12,199 nt of DNA from Candidatus Nanohalarchaeota archaeon (lineage in GTDB: Archaea > EX4484-52 > B79-G9), in assembly GCA_017610525.1 (NCBI GenBank), contig JAFCBW010000015.1, positions 1-12,199 of the forward strand. The letters are read 5' to 3'. The notes under the pieces were generated by a model. That model was not told where the DNA came from. It saw nothing but the letters and a program-made list of their open reading frames with translations, and searched no databases. The position numbers and the translations under genes were made by a program. Each line of letters begins with the position of its first letter. Position 1 is the stretch's first letter. Shown here one piece after another: positions 1 to 6,310 of the stretch.

Positions 1-8
1 CTATATAG

Positions 9-16
9 TTTATATA
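9..16 (+). promoter_or_regulatory. Candidate TATA box for the gene at 55
   Basis: TTTATATA lies 39 bp before the ATG at 55. With the usual archaeal spacing of about 25-27 bp, transcription would start near 38-40 and leave a leader of about 15 nt. No Shine-Dalgarno sequence is visible before the ATG. The window begins just upstream, so other elements may be cut off. Confidence 0.4.
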
Positions 17-54
17 GGGTAATTATTTCTATCCAGTAAACACTGTTATTATTC

Positions 55-294
55 ATGCTCACAGGAAATGAAAGAAAACTCTATGATGCAGCACATGAGA
101 GCAATATAACAAGACTGATGGGTGAATACAGAGAAACTGATGCGGGGATGGTTAGGGAATTATATGATGCAATCAGAGAAGAGCATGAAACAGGAGCTAC
201 TGTTCTTCAATTTGTTCCAATTGGCACACACAGGGAATTCAGAGACAGATATCCTATTAATGGCGCGGCATCACTATTTGCTGGAAATCTATGA
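55..294 (+). CDS. Small hypothetical protein, 79 residues
   Basis: I do not recognise this protein. It is charged, with an alpha-helical-looking first two thirds (several Glu/Arg pairs and two similar LYDA segments near residues 9-12 and 36-39), then a short stretch (VLQFVPIGTHREF) that could be a strand-turn-helix. There is no membrane segment, signal peptide or cysteine pair. A TATA box upstream supports transcription, but there is no clear ribosome binding site. It converges on the HicB-like gene, with only 21 bp between the two stop codons. It is the only + strand gene in the left half of the window. The overlapping frame at 122-409 looks less protein-like and runs into the hicB complement. 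It could be a real accessory gene or a remnant. Confidence 0.45.
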   Translation: MLTGNERKLYDAAHESNITRLMGEYRETDAGMVRELYDAIREEHETGATVLQFVPIGTHREFRDRYPINGAASLFAGNL

Positions 295-315
295 TATTCT
301 GCAACCCAGTACAAT

Positions 316-522
316 CTATTCGCTTCGTTTTGTTATCATGAATTCCGTATCATCTGTCGGCATTACAGCATCCTCATCTTCCATATATAACTCAATAGCT
401 TCTACCTGATTGTTCTTTGCCCCTTCAATAGTCCTGCCCTGGCTGGCAATTTCCGTTCCAGGGCACCATGCACAGAACATATTTTCTTTTTCCTTGGTTA
501 TTATACAAGATAAATCCAACAT
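316..522 (-). CDS. hicB: HicB-like antitoxin family protein (orphan)
   Basis: This 68-residue protein matches the HicB partial RNase H-like fold. It has a strand (LSCIITKEKENMFCAWC), then the family hallmark of a pre-loop WCP followed by ASQG at residues 26-29, then a helix (TIEGAKNNQVEAIELYMED) equivalent to the usual TxxEAxxNxxEAxxLY. HicB normally neutralises the HicA mRNA interferase. No HicA-like gene (short, basic, with a conserved His) is visible on either side, so this copy is solitary here. It lacks a long C-terminal DNA-binding domain. The ATG is preceded by GTGGT at good spacing and by its own TATA box, so it is probably transcribed separately from the molybdenum cofactor operon that ends 101 bp upstream. 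Family assignment is fairly sure; function as an antitoxin is inference. Confidence 0.75.
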   Translation of the reverse strand: MLDLSCIITKEKENMFCAWCPGTEIASQGRTIEGAKNNQVEAIELYMEDEDAVMPTDDTEFMITKRSE

Positions 523-533
523 ATTACCACTTC

Positions 534-566
534 TTAGGTTTAAGGCCTAAATACTTTAAAAATATA
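534..566 (-). promoter_or_regulatory. hicB promoter with operator-like inverted repeat
   Basis: On the minus strand a TATA-like TATATTTTTAAA occupies 555-566, giving a predicted start near 534-536. An inverted repeat, TTAGG (534-538) and CCTAA (546-550) separated by 7 bp, lies between the TATA box and the predicted start. A repressor bound there would block initiation, so autoregulation is plausible. The repeat is short and could be chance. Confidence 0.4.
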
Positions 567-623
567 ACTGCTGTCATTTGAATCCTATAATGGTATTCTC
601 AAGAGAAAGAACTTCGCAGGTCT

Positions 624-2561
624 CTAACCATAAATAACTTCCCCGATATCATCCGGCACGACAAACCCGACTAGCGCCTCAATACTCTTTTTAAACTCGC
701 CTGATTTCAAGACAGAGATGAACTCACTTACGCTCTCTTTTTTGAACCTGCTTTTCGGGATGCAGAAATCGTATTCTTCGTCGCGGATATCTATGAATTC
801 GAGGTTGTACATCCTGGCTGCGCTGCATATACCGATACCCCAGTCTGCTTTTTTGGAAGCTATTGCGCAGGCAACTGCATTGTGTGATTTGGATTCAACA
901 TCGTAGCCTTTGATGTTTTTGCGGTCACTTTTGTATTTGAGGCCGTCAAGCAGCATATCAAAAAGGACGCGTGTACCGGAGCCGGTGTTTCGGTTGATGA
1001 GGCGCAGCCTATCATCTCTTAAAAAATCATCCAGTGACTTGTGCTTGCAGCCTTTTTGAAACATGATTCCCTGCTTTCGCCTGTATCCTCTTACAAGCAT
1101 AAGTTCTTTATCCATGAAACCAATATTATATACTCTACTTTTGGCGTCAATCAGATGGGTGCCGCAAATATCTGCTTCGCCTCTCCGGCATGCCATAATC
1201 CCGCCAGTGGATCCGACGTTGATTACTCTTGACAGACAACCTCTTTTTGAGAGTATTGTCAGGGCTGCGTCTGAGCCCATGCACTGGCTGCCGATAAAGA
1301 TGATGTCGGGGACAGTTACTTCGCCTGAGAGAAGCACAATGTCTACATCTTCGTCTTTTTCAATATAGTCAATATCTTCTGCGACTTCAATGTATCCGTC
1401 TGAACTGGAAAAACTTGTGACTGCACCTGAGGTCTTTGGCACAGGATATGCATAATAGGTGTCTTTGCTTTTCACAATGTTTGAGAGGACAAATTCATGC
1501 TTTCCCTGTGAAGAAGAATACCTGACTGCGCATTTTGCTTTGATTTTTGCTGAGGTGTCTTCTTTCTTCCCGCACATTGAAAGAATGACCGGCTTCACAA
1601 AGAGGTTGAACATGACAATGCACGATGTCGGAAAGCCGGGGAGAACAACAACAGGCTTTTTCTTGTGCGCCGCAAGCACAACGGGTTTTCCCGGCTTGAC
1701 AGCAACGCCGTGCACAAGTATGCCCGGTGTGAGCATCTCATCAACGACGCGGTAACAGATGTCACCTGCACCGGCAGAGGTGCCGCCAGAGATTATGATT
1801 GCATCGTATTCAATTGCTTTTTTAAGCAAGGCCTCAATCTCTTTTTCATTGTCTTTTGCAATGCCCAGAAACTCTGCTTTGGCTCCGCATTCTTTGCATG
1901 CGCCCACAATCATTGCTGAGTTCACATCATATATTTTTGCTCCTGTAAGCCTATTGCCGGGGGTGGTGAGTTCGTTGCCTGTTGAGATCACTGCTACTTT
2001 TGGTATTGAAAATACATCTATTTCTGTGGCGCCTATTGCTGCGAGCACACCCAGGTCACAGGATGTCATGCGCATCCCTCTGCGAAATACAACTTCGCCC
2101 TGCATGACGTCTTCGCCGGCATGCATGAGGTTTTCATTTGGATGCACACTGGAATCTACTTCAATGAACCCATTACCCTCATTACAGTATTCTACCATCA
2201 CAACTGCATTAGCGCCGCGTGGGATTGGAGCGCCGGTTGCGATGCGCAGGGCGCAGGCTTTTTTGAGCGGGGTTTTTGGTGAGCTGCCGGCACTGATGTT
2301 TTCACTCATCAATTTTAGCTTAACTGGATTTTCCTCATCTGCTGCGAATGTGTCAGATGCAATTACAGCGTAGCCGTCTCTTTGCGATCTTGCAAAAGGG
2401 GGCACATCCAGTTTTGCTGTTATGTCTTGCGAAAGTATGCGCCCGACACTGTCATGGATGTTTATTTTCTCTGTTCCTTTGGGGGTTTTTAAAATGTTGC
2501 TGTAAAAGCGCTTCTTTGCCTCATCAACAGATAGAAGATTGTGGAATTCTTTTTGTTTCAT
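624..2561 (-). CDS. moeA: Molybdopterin molybdenumtransferase MoeA fused to a C-terminal periplasmic-binding-like domain
   Basis: MoeA inserts molybdate (or tungstate) into adenylylated molybdopterin. Residues about 1-415 are a complete MoeA: PPFARSQRDGYA (54-65) with the conserved Asp, TGNEL (194-198), SGGTSAGAGD (258-267) with the conserved metal-site-region Asp, and LPGFPTS (307-313). Residues about 418-645 form a substrate-binding-protein-like domain (IGSQCMGSD, GSTGGIMA, CGTHL, YRRKQGI, NRNTGSGTRVLFD) lacking a signal peptide, so it is cytoplasmic and probably senses or delivers the oxyanion. I know this fusion from archaea, where it is often labelled MoeA/LysR substrate-binding. The ATG at 2561 overlaps the TGA of the upstream moeA by one base (TGATG). 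GAGGT lies about 8 nt before it, which favours it over the in-frame TTG at 2564. It is the last gene of the operon. Confidence 0.93.
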   Translation of the reverse strand: MKQKEFHNLLSVDEAKKRFYSNILKTPKGTEKINIHDSVGRILSQDITAKLDVPPFARSQRDGYAVIASDTFAADEENPVKLKLMSENISAGSSPKTPLKKACALRIATGAPIPRGANAVVMVEYCNEGNGFIEVDSSVHPNENLMHAGEDVMQGEVVFRRGMRMTSCDLGVLAAIGATEIDVFSIPKVAVISTGNELTTPGNRLTGAKIYDVNSAMIVGACKECGAKAEFLGIAKDNEKEIEALLKKAIEYDAIIISGGTSAGAGDICYRVVDEMLTPGILVHGVAVKPGKPVVLAAHKKKPVVVLPGFPTSCIVMFNLFVKPVILSMCGKKEDTSAKIKAKCAVRYSSSQGKHEFVLSNIVKSKDTYYAYPVPKTSGAVTSFSSSDGYIEVAEDIDYIEKDEDVDIVLLSGEVTVPDIIFIGSQCMGSDAALTILSKRGCLSRVINVGSTGGIMACRRGEADICGTHLIDAKSRVYNIGFMDKELMLVRGYRRKQGIMFQKGCKHKSLDDFLRDDRLRLINRNTGSGTRVLFDMLLDGLKYKSDRKNIKGYDVESKSHNAVACAIASKKADWGIGICSAARMYNLEFIDIRDEEYDFCIPKSRFKKESVSEFISVLKSGEFKKSIEALVGFVVPDDIGEVIYG

Positions 2562-3778
2562 CAAAATAACCTCACGTTCACTTTTGTGCCCTCGGGATAG
2601 CCGTCTATGTTCTCTGGTACCACAAGATATGCATCTGCGCGAATCATTGATGAGAGAATGCCTGAACCGCCGACCCTTACGGGCTCTATTTTTCCATCAT
2701 GGCACTTTACACGGAATATATCTGTCCTGCCAGGAGATGATGCAATCTTTTTTGTAAGTATTCCATGTACGGTTGTCTTTTCACTTGCGCTTATGCTTTG
2801 CATCGCCTCAAGTGCAAATCTCACGAAAAAATCAAATGCAGTGCATACTGCTACAGGGTTTCCGGGCAGCAGAAAGACCAGTTTTTTTCCAATCGTGCCT
2901 ATGCCAAAAGGGCTTGCAGGCTTCATGGCAACTCCGTGGATGAGCAGTCTGCCGCATTCATTGACTACGAGGGGCACGTAGTCTTTTTTGCCGCATGATG
3001 TGGCGCCAGAGATTATTATTATGTCTGCGTCAGATGAAAGGAGTTCGGTCCTGATCTCATCATAATTGTCTTTTACTCTCTTTTTAGATGTTACTTCTGC
3101 CCTGCTGTCCCGGACAAGGCCGTTTAGTGTGTGGGTGTTTGAGTCAATGATCTGCCCTTCTTTTGGTTTTGCGCCTACAAGCTCGTCTCCGGTAACAATT
3201 ATTGCTACTTTTGGTTTTCTATATACTTTTATTTTGGTGTGTCCTATTGATGCAAGAACGCCTGCTGCGTATGGGGTGATCCTTGTGCCTTTGCGAAATA
3301 CAGATGCGCCTTTTTTTATGTCCTCTCCCTGCATGCAGATATTTTCGCGGCCTGCAACCGGCTTGTGGACTAATACATAGTTGTCTTTTTCTTCGCAATA
3401 TTCTGCCATCACGCATGCATCTGCGCCTTTGGGTATTATGCTGCCTGTCATGATTCTTAATGCTTCTGTTTTTTTGATTGTGTGTTGTTGATCGCCGGCT
3501 GAGCATTCGCCGATTATTTTTAATTTTGAGGGGTTATACTGGCTTGCGCCGTATGTGTCTTCTGCTTTTAGGGCATAGCCGTCAACAGCTGAGCGGTTGA
3601 ATGGAGGAGAGTCTTCGCATGAGTTGATGTCCTGTGCAATCACACGGAAGATACAGTTGTCAATAGAGATGGATTCTGTGGATGCACGGGTGATGTGCTC
3701 TTTTATCACATCAAAGACTTTAGGGAAGTGTGTCCGCTTCTTGAATCCTTTCATCCTGATGTCTTTCAAATCATTCAC
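2561..3778 (-). CDS. moeA: Molybdopterin molybdenumtransferase MoeA, stand-alone paralogue
   Basis: This is a normal-length MoeA of 405 residues without the extra C-terminal domain of its downstream paralogue. Conserved parts are SPPFNRSAVDGYA (57-69), TGSIIPKGAD (111-120), TGDEL (196-200), DYV with the conserved Asp at 266, and LPGNP (304-308). The usual GGTS loop reads SGATSCG (257-263), with the second glycine replaced by alanine, a small deviation beside the active site. Many archaea carry two MoeA paralogues, perhaps specialised for Mo and W or for different steps; that is inference here. The GTG start at 3778 overlaps the moaB stop by 8 bp and has a weak binding site. An ATG at residue 9 (3754) is an alternative that leaves all motifs intact. 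Confidence 0.92.
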   Translation of the reverse strand: MNDLKDIRMKGFKKRTHFPKVFDVIKEHITRASTESISIDNCIFRVIAQDINSCEDSPPFNRSAVDGYALKAEDTYGASQYNPSKLKIIGECSAGDQQHTIKKTEALRIMTGSIIPKGADACVMAEYCEEKDNYVLVHKPVAGRENICMQGEDIKKGASVFRKGTRITPYAAGVLASIGHTKIKVYRKPKVAIIVTGDELVGAKPKEGQIIDSNTHTLNGLVRDSRAEVTSKKRVKDNYDEIRTELLSSDADIIIISGATSCGKKDYVPLVVNECGRLLIHGVAMKPASPFGIGTIGKKLVFLLPGNPVAVCTAFDFFVRFALEAMQSISASEKTTVHGILTKKIASSPGRTDIFRVKCHDGKIEPVRVGGSGILSSMIRADAYLVVPENIDGYPEGTKVNVRLF

Positions 3779-4283
3779 CTGCGTGCTTTAGGATGTGGCC
3801 TGCTTCTTTCAATATTATTTTTTCTATTGCAAGAGCGCAGGCATCGGGCGATCCCGGCAGGCAAAAAATTACTTTTCCTTTGATTATGCCTGCGCATGCT
3901 CTTGAAAGCATGGATGATGCGCCGACTCTTTTGTAGCTTTCTATCATGAATAGGGTATTGAAGCTTTCGAGTTCTTTGTCAAACAGGGGGCGTACTGCTT
4001 CTACGGTGATGTCTGTTTTTGCGATTCCTGTTCCGCCGGTTGTTATGATTATGTCGACTGAGTCTACATATTCCAGGACTTTGTTTTTGATCTGGTTTTT
4101 GTTGTCCGGGACTGTAGTGCGCTTTGCTACAGCGTGGCCTTGCTTTTCTATGCTGTGGGATAGATTGTCACCACTGATATCTCTGCCTCCTTTTGCATCC
4201 CTTGAGGTTGATATTGTGATGATGCCGAAATTCAGGTGTTTTTTTGTGTGGGTTTTATGCTCTTTTGTTGATTGTGTTTCCAT
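3771..4283 (-). CDS. moaB: MoaB, molybdopterin adenylyltransferase
   Basis: The 170-residue protein belongs to the MoaB/MogA family that adenylylates molybdopterin, which activates it for metal insertion by MoeA. Visible motifs are GIITISTSRD (20-29), TTGGTG (81-86) followed by Asp91, the conserved PLFDKEL (99-105), SYKRVGASSMLSRACAGI (116-133) and LPGSPDA (142-148). Archaea use MoaB in the role bacteria often give to MogA. The ATG is preceded by GAGG 8 nt upstream, although the gene starts 29 bp inside the end of moaC. The first 16 residues are hydrophilic and lie before the first beta strand. Its position directly before two MoeA genes fits the pathway order. Confidence 0.93.
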   Translation of the reverse strand: METQSTKEHKTHTKKHLNFGIITISTSRDAKGGRDISGDNLSHSIEKQGHAVAKRTTVPDNKNQIKNKVLEYVDSVDIIITTGGTGIAKTDITVEAVRPLFDKELESFNTLFMIESYKRVGASSMLSRACAGIIKGKVIFCLPGSPDACALAIEKIILKEAGHILKHAGE

Positions 4284-4725
4284 GTATATCCTCTTTTTTC
4301 TTTTCAGTGACTTTGATGCCTGTTATTCGGGTACATGGGTACTGGCCGTCATTGTCTTTTTCAAGGTATTTTACCATGTCCCAAATGTTCAGCAGGCTTA
4401 TGGTTACGCCTGCCAGTGCTTCCATTTCTACTCCGGTGCTTCCATATGATATTACTGTGACCTGTGCGTTGACGTAATTCTCTGCGCAGTCAAAGGTTAC
4501 GTCTACTTTGGATATGGGGATGTTGTGGCAGAGAGGAATCATGCGCGGGGTGTCTTTTACTGCGTTTATTGCTGCTATCTCGCTTACTGTGAAGACGTCG
4601 CCTTTTTTTGTTTTGTTGTCTTTTATTTGTTTTATGGTGTCTTTTGACAGATTTATTCTACCGCATGCGGTGGCTGTTCTTAATACTTTTTTTTTCAAAG
4701 ATATGTCTATCATGTTTATTTTCAT
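4255..4725 (-). CDS. moaC: MoaC, cyclic pyranopterin monophosphate synthase
   Basis: MoaC converts the product of MoaA into cyclic pyranopterin monophosphate, the first stable pterin intermediate. The 156 residues match the full family. KGDVFTVSEIAAI (41-53) carries the active-site lysine. MIPLCHNIPIS (62-72) contains the conserved Cys-His, STGVEMEAL (96-104) the conserved glutamates, and WDMVKYLEKD (115-124) the conserved Asp and Lys. The ATG has an excellent GAGGTGAT site 4 nt upstream, which itself includes the stop codon of moaA; only 4 nt separate the two genes. The C-terminal tail of about 15 residues is basic and overlaps the moaB start. Translational coupling with moaA is likely. Confidence 0.96.
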   Translation of the reverse strand: MKINMIDISLKKKVLRTATACGRINLSKDTIKQIKDNKTKKGDVFTVSEIAAINAVKDTPRMIPLCHNIPISKVDVTFDCAENYVNAQVTVISYGSTGVEMEALAGVTISLLNIWDMVKYLEKDNDGQYPCTRITGIKVTEKKKEDIHGNTINKRA

Positions 4726-4729
4726 TTTA

Positions 4730-5623
4730 TCACCTCACGTAGGGTTCTCTTTTTTCAATGCCCTGGAGAATTAAACTGTTTAGTTCCCTGTCCGGGATTT
4801 TGTTTCTGATGCCTGAGACAATGTCCAGAAGATTGTCATTTCTCATGAGGCATGGCTTTATTTTGCCGTCTGATGTTATTCTTAATGTCCGGCAGTTTGC
4901 GCAGAATTCGTGCCTGTTTGGGCTTACTATCTCTACAATCGCGCCGTTTAGATGGTATTTTTTTCTGTTGTGCATTGAGCGTGTCTCAATTTTGTCTGCT
5001 TTTGATGCAAGTTCTTTTTCTATGCTTTTGAGAGGGTAATAATGGCCGTTGAAAAACTGTTTGTTGTGTTTTGTTTCAATCAGCTCAATGAGCTGCAGTA
5101 TTGCGCCTGATTTTTTTGAGAATTCTATCATCTTTTGGATGTCATTGCTGTTTATATTTTTGAGGACTACCATGTTGAGTTTGATTGTGTCCAGTCCTGC
5201 GTCTTTTGCTGCTGTTACGGCGGGTTTTATCTTGCCTGCGGTTTTTTCGAGTATGGATGAGGTGTATGAGTCGCAGCCGATATTGATTCTTTTTAGTCCT
5301 GCTTTTTTCAGGTCTTGCGCTTTGTCTTTGAGCATTGTGCCGTTTGTGGTCATTGATATGTCTTCGATTCCAGGAATGTGTGAGATTTTTGCGATAATAT
5401 CACAGATGTCTTTTCTTATGAGGGGTTCCCCGCCTGTTATCTTGACTTTTTTTATGCCTGCTTTTGCGCATGCAGATACTATTTTTGCTATCTCTGCGGG
5501 GGACATGACAGGTTCTATGCTGGTCTCGCCTTCCCTGTGGCAGTATGGGCAGTTGAGGTTGCATTGCTGTGTCACTGATATTCTCAGGATGTCTATCTCT
5601 CTTCCGAATCTATCTTTTATCAT
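4730..5623 (-). CDS. moaA: MoaA, GTP 3',8-cyclase (radical SAM)
   Basis: MoaA is the radical SAM enzyme that rearranges GTP in the first step of molybdenum cofactor synthesis. Its N-terminal [4Fe-4S] cluster motif is CNLNCPYC (Cys21, 25 and 28), and the SAM-binding region includes ITGGEPLIRKD (63-73) and MTTNGT. The second, substrate-binding cluster is the canonical C-x2-C-x13-C (Cys241, 244 and 258). At 297 residues it is slightly shorter than bacterial homologues. It ends in REPYVR and lacks the double-glycine C-terminus that bacterial and human enzymes use in catalysis; I suspect this is common in archaeal MoaA but cannot verify it. It starts 14 bp inside the regulator gene, and AGGT lies about 8 nt before the ATG. 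Confidence 0.96.
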   Translation of the reverse strand: MIKDRFGREIDILRISVTQQCNLNCPYCHREGETSIEPVMSPAEIAKIVSACAKAGIKKVKITGGEPLIRKDICDIIAKISHIPGIEDISMTTNGTMLKDKAQDLKKAGLKRINIGCDSYTSSILEKTAGKIKPAVTAAKDAGLDTIKLNMVVLKNINSNDIQKMIEFSKKSGAILQLIELIETKHNKQFFNGHYYPLKSIEKELASKADKIETRSMHNRKKYHLNGAIVEIVSPNRHEFCANCRTLRITSDGKIKPCLMRNDNLLDIVSGIRNKIPDRELNSLILQGIEKREPYVR

Positions 5624-5948
5624 CGCAAATTACCTTGAATCTTATGGACTCGAATTTTTTTATTAGGGTTTTGCCTAATTCTGTTAACTCTGCGCTGCCA
5701 CCGCCTTTGAGGCCGCCGCGTTCTGTGTGGACTATTTCTGCGCCCATGCGGCCTTCCATTTTTTTTATGTAGTTCTGGCATGAGCGGTAGGAGATGTTCA
5801 GGAGTTCTGCTGTCTCTTTTATGGAATGGGTTCTTGAAATTGTTTTTAGGATGCGGTATCTTCCTGCGCCCATTATGGGTTTTTGGCCTATGCGAAGCCA
5901 GAATTTGTAGCCGGGTTTTATGTGGGGGAGGATTTTATTTTGGTCCAT
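5610..5948 (-). CDS. ModE-type winged-helix regulator (DNA-binding domain only)
   Basis: The 112-residue protein matches the N-terminal DNA-binding domain of ModE: KPGYKFWLRIGQKPIMGAGRY (11-31), a helix-turn-helix around residues 42-62 (SIKETAELLNISYRSCQNYI), and the wing with RGGLKGGGSAELTELGKTLI (77-96). ModE is a molybdate-responsive repressor or activator. This copy has no C-terminal TOBE/Mop molybdate-binding domains, so it cannot bind molybdate in the standard way. It may sense metal status through a partner, for instance the PBP-like domain encoded at the end of the same operon; that is speculation. It is the first gene of the operon and overlaps moaA, which suggests autoregulation of cofactor synthesis. 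The predicted transcript is leaderless. Confidence 0.88.
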   Translation of the reverse strand: MDQNKILPHIKPGYKFWLRIGQKPIMGAGRYRILKTISRTHSIKETAELLNISYRSCQNYIKKMEGRMGAEIVHTERGGLKGGGSAELTELGKTLIKKFESIRFKVICDDKR

Positions 5949-5954
5949 GGTTTA

Positions 5955-5980
5955 GTTATATGCGAGTTACATTTAAATGC
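5955..5980 (-). promoter_or_regulatory. Molybdenum cofactor operon promoter with candidate ModE sites
   Basis: On the minus strand TTTAAAT (5972-5978) is a TATA box centred 27 bp before the ATG at 5948, so the mRNA should start at or within a few bases of the start codon. Between them the + strand shows GTTATAT (5955-5961) and GTTACAT (5966-5972), direct repeats exactly 11 bp apart. They resemble half-sites of the bacterial ModE operator (GTTATAT/ATATAAC), but here they are direct rather than inverted. A protein bound there would cover the start site. Confidence 0.45.
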
Positions 5981-6080
5981 ATGTCGGTTGTAAGGGTAAT
6001 ATTTTGTGTGATGAATGTGGGGTGGGGGAGTTGTTAGCGTTAAATGATTTCAACCATAAAAAATCACAGGATAATCGTGA

Positions 6081-6213
6081 ATATATACAATAAAAAACTC
6101 AAGAAGAAGGAGGTGGTTAGGGGCCCATGATATCAAGAACATGGACCCACTAGAGGTGAGTTGGGAATGGCAGGCCAACAACACAAACTTAAACTTTCAA
6201 GTACTGACTTGAA
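6081..6213. other. Structured spacer between the cofactor operon and ftsZ
   Basis: The gap from 5949 to 6310 holds no convincing gene but is rich in secondary structure. On the + strand a TATA-like ATATATAC (6081-6088) precedes a purine-rich AGGAGGTGG (6108-6116). GGGCCCATG (6121-6129) pairs with CATGGACCC (6140-6148) with one mismatch, and the stem extends through TTAG/CTAG. GTTGG (6160-6164) pairs with CCAAC (6175-6179). TTCAAGT (6196-6202) pairs perfectly with ACTTGAA (6207-6213). It may encode a small structured RNA. On the minus strand it would be the ftsZ 3' region, outside the predicted leaderless operon transcript. No known RNA family is recognised. Confidence 0.35.
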
Positions 6214-6227
6214 CTATACTTAAACTT
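6187..6227. repeat. Direct repeats flanking a perfect palindrome
   Basis: ACTTAAACTT occurs at 6187-6196 and again at 6218-6227, a 31-bp period that is close to three helical turns. Between the two copies sits a 7-bp perfect inverted repeat, TTCAAGT-ACTG-ACTTGAA (6196-6213). The arrangement looks like a multi-site protein-binding element or a stem-loop with repeated flanks. Confidence 0.5.
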
Positions 6228-6248
6228 ACATACAAATATGAAAATTAA

Positions 6249-6278
6249 CGCGCCGCATCTCCCTTAAAGTACGGCGCG
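6249..6278 (-). terminator. GC-rich stem-loop downstream of ftsZ
   Basis: CGCGCCG (6249-6255) and CGGCGCG (6272-6278) form a perfect 7-bp stem with a 16-nt loop, 33-62 bp beyond the ftsZ stop codon. It stands out in an AT-rich spacer. On the minus strand it is followed by a mildly T-rich segment. Archaeal termination depends mainly on T tracts, so it may instead stabilise or process the ftsZ mRNA 3' end. Confidence 0.4.
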
Positions 6279-6310
6279 CATAATCGTGTCATATCAGTCA
6301 TTTATCCCCC

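Noticed and set aside
6017..6030. G-rich run GTGGGGTGGGGGAG as a quadruplex or origin G-string
   Set aside because: Only two G-runs occur, and it lies far from the dyad repeats.
6127..6207. C/D box guide RNA (ATGATAT and CTGA)
   Set aside because: The C box match is poor and there are no closing stem and no C'/D' pair at the expected spacing.
6127..6212. Two tiny reading frames (8 and 23 residues) after the strong AGGAGGTGG at 6108-6116
   Set aside because: The sequence folds into strong stems at the same place, the frames overlap, and neither resembles a known peptide; structure is the simpler explanation.
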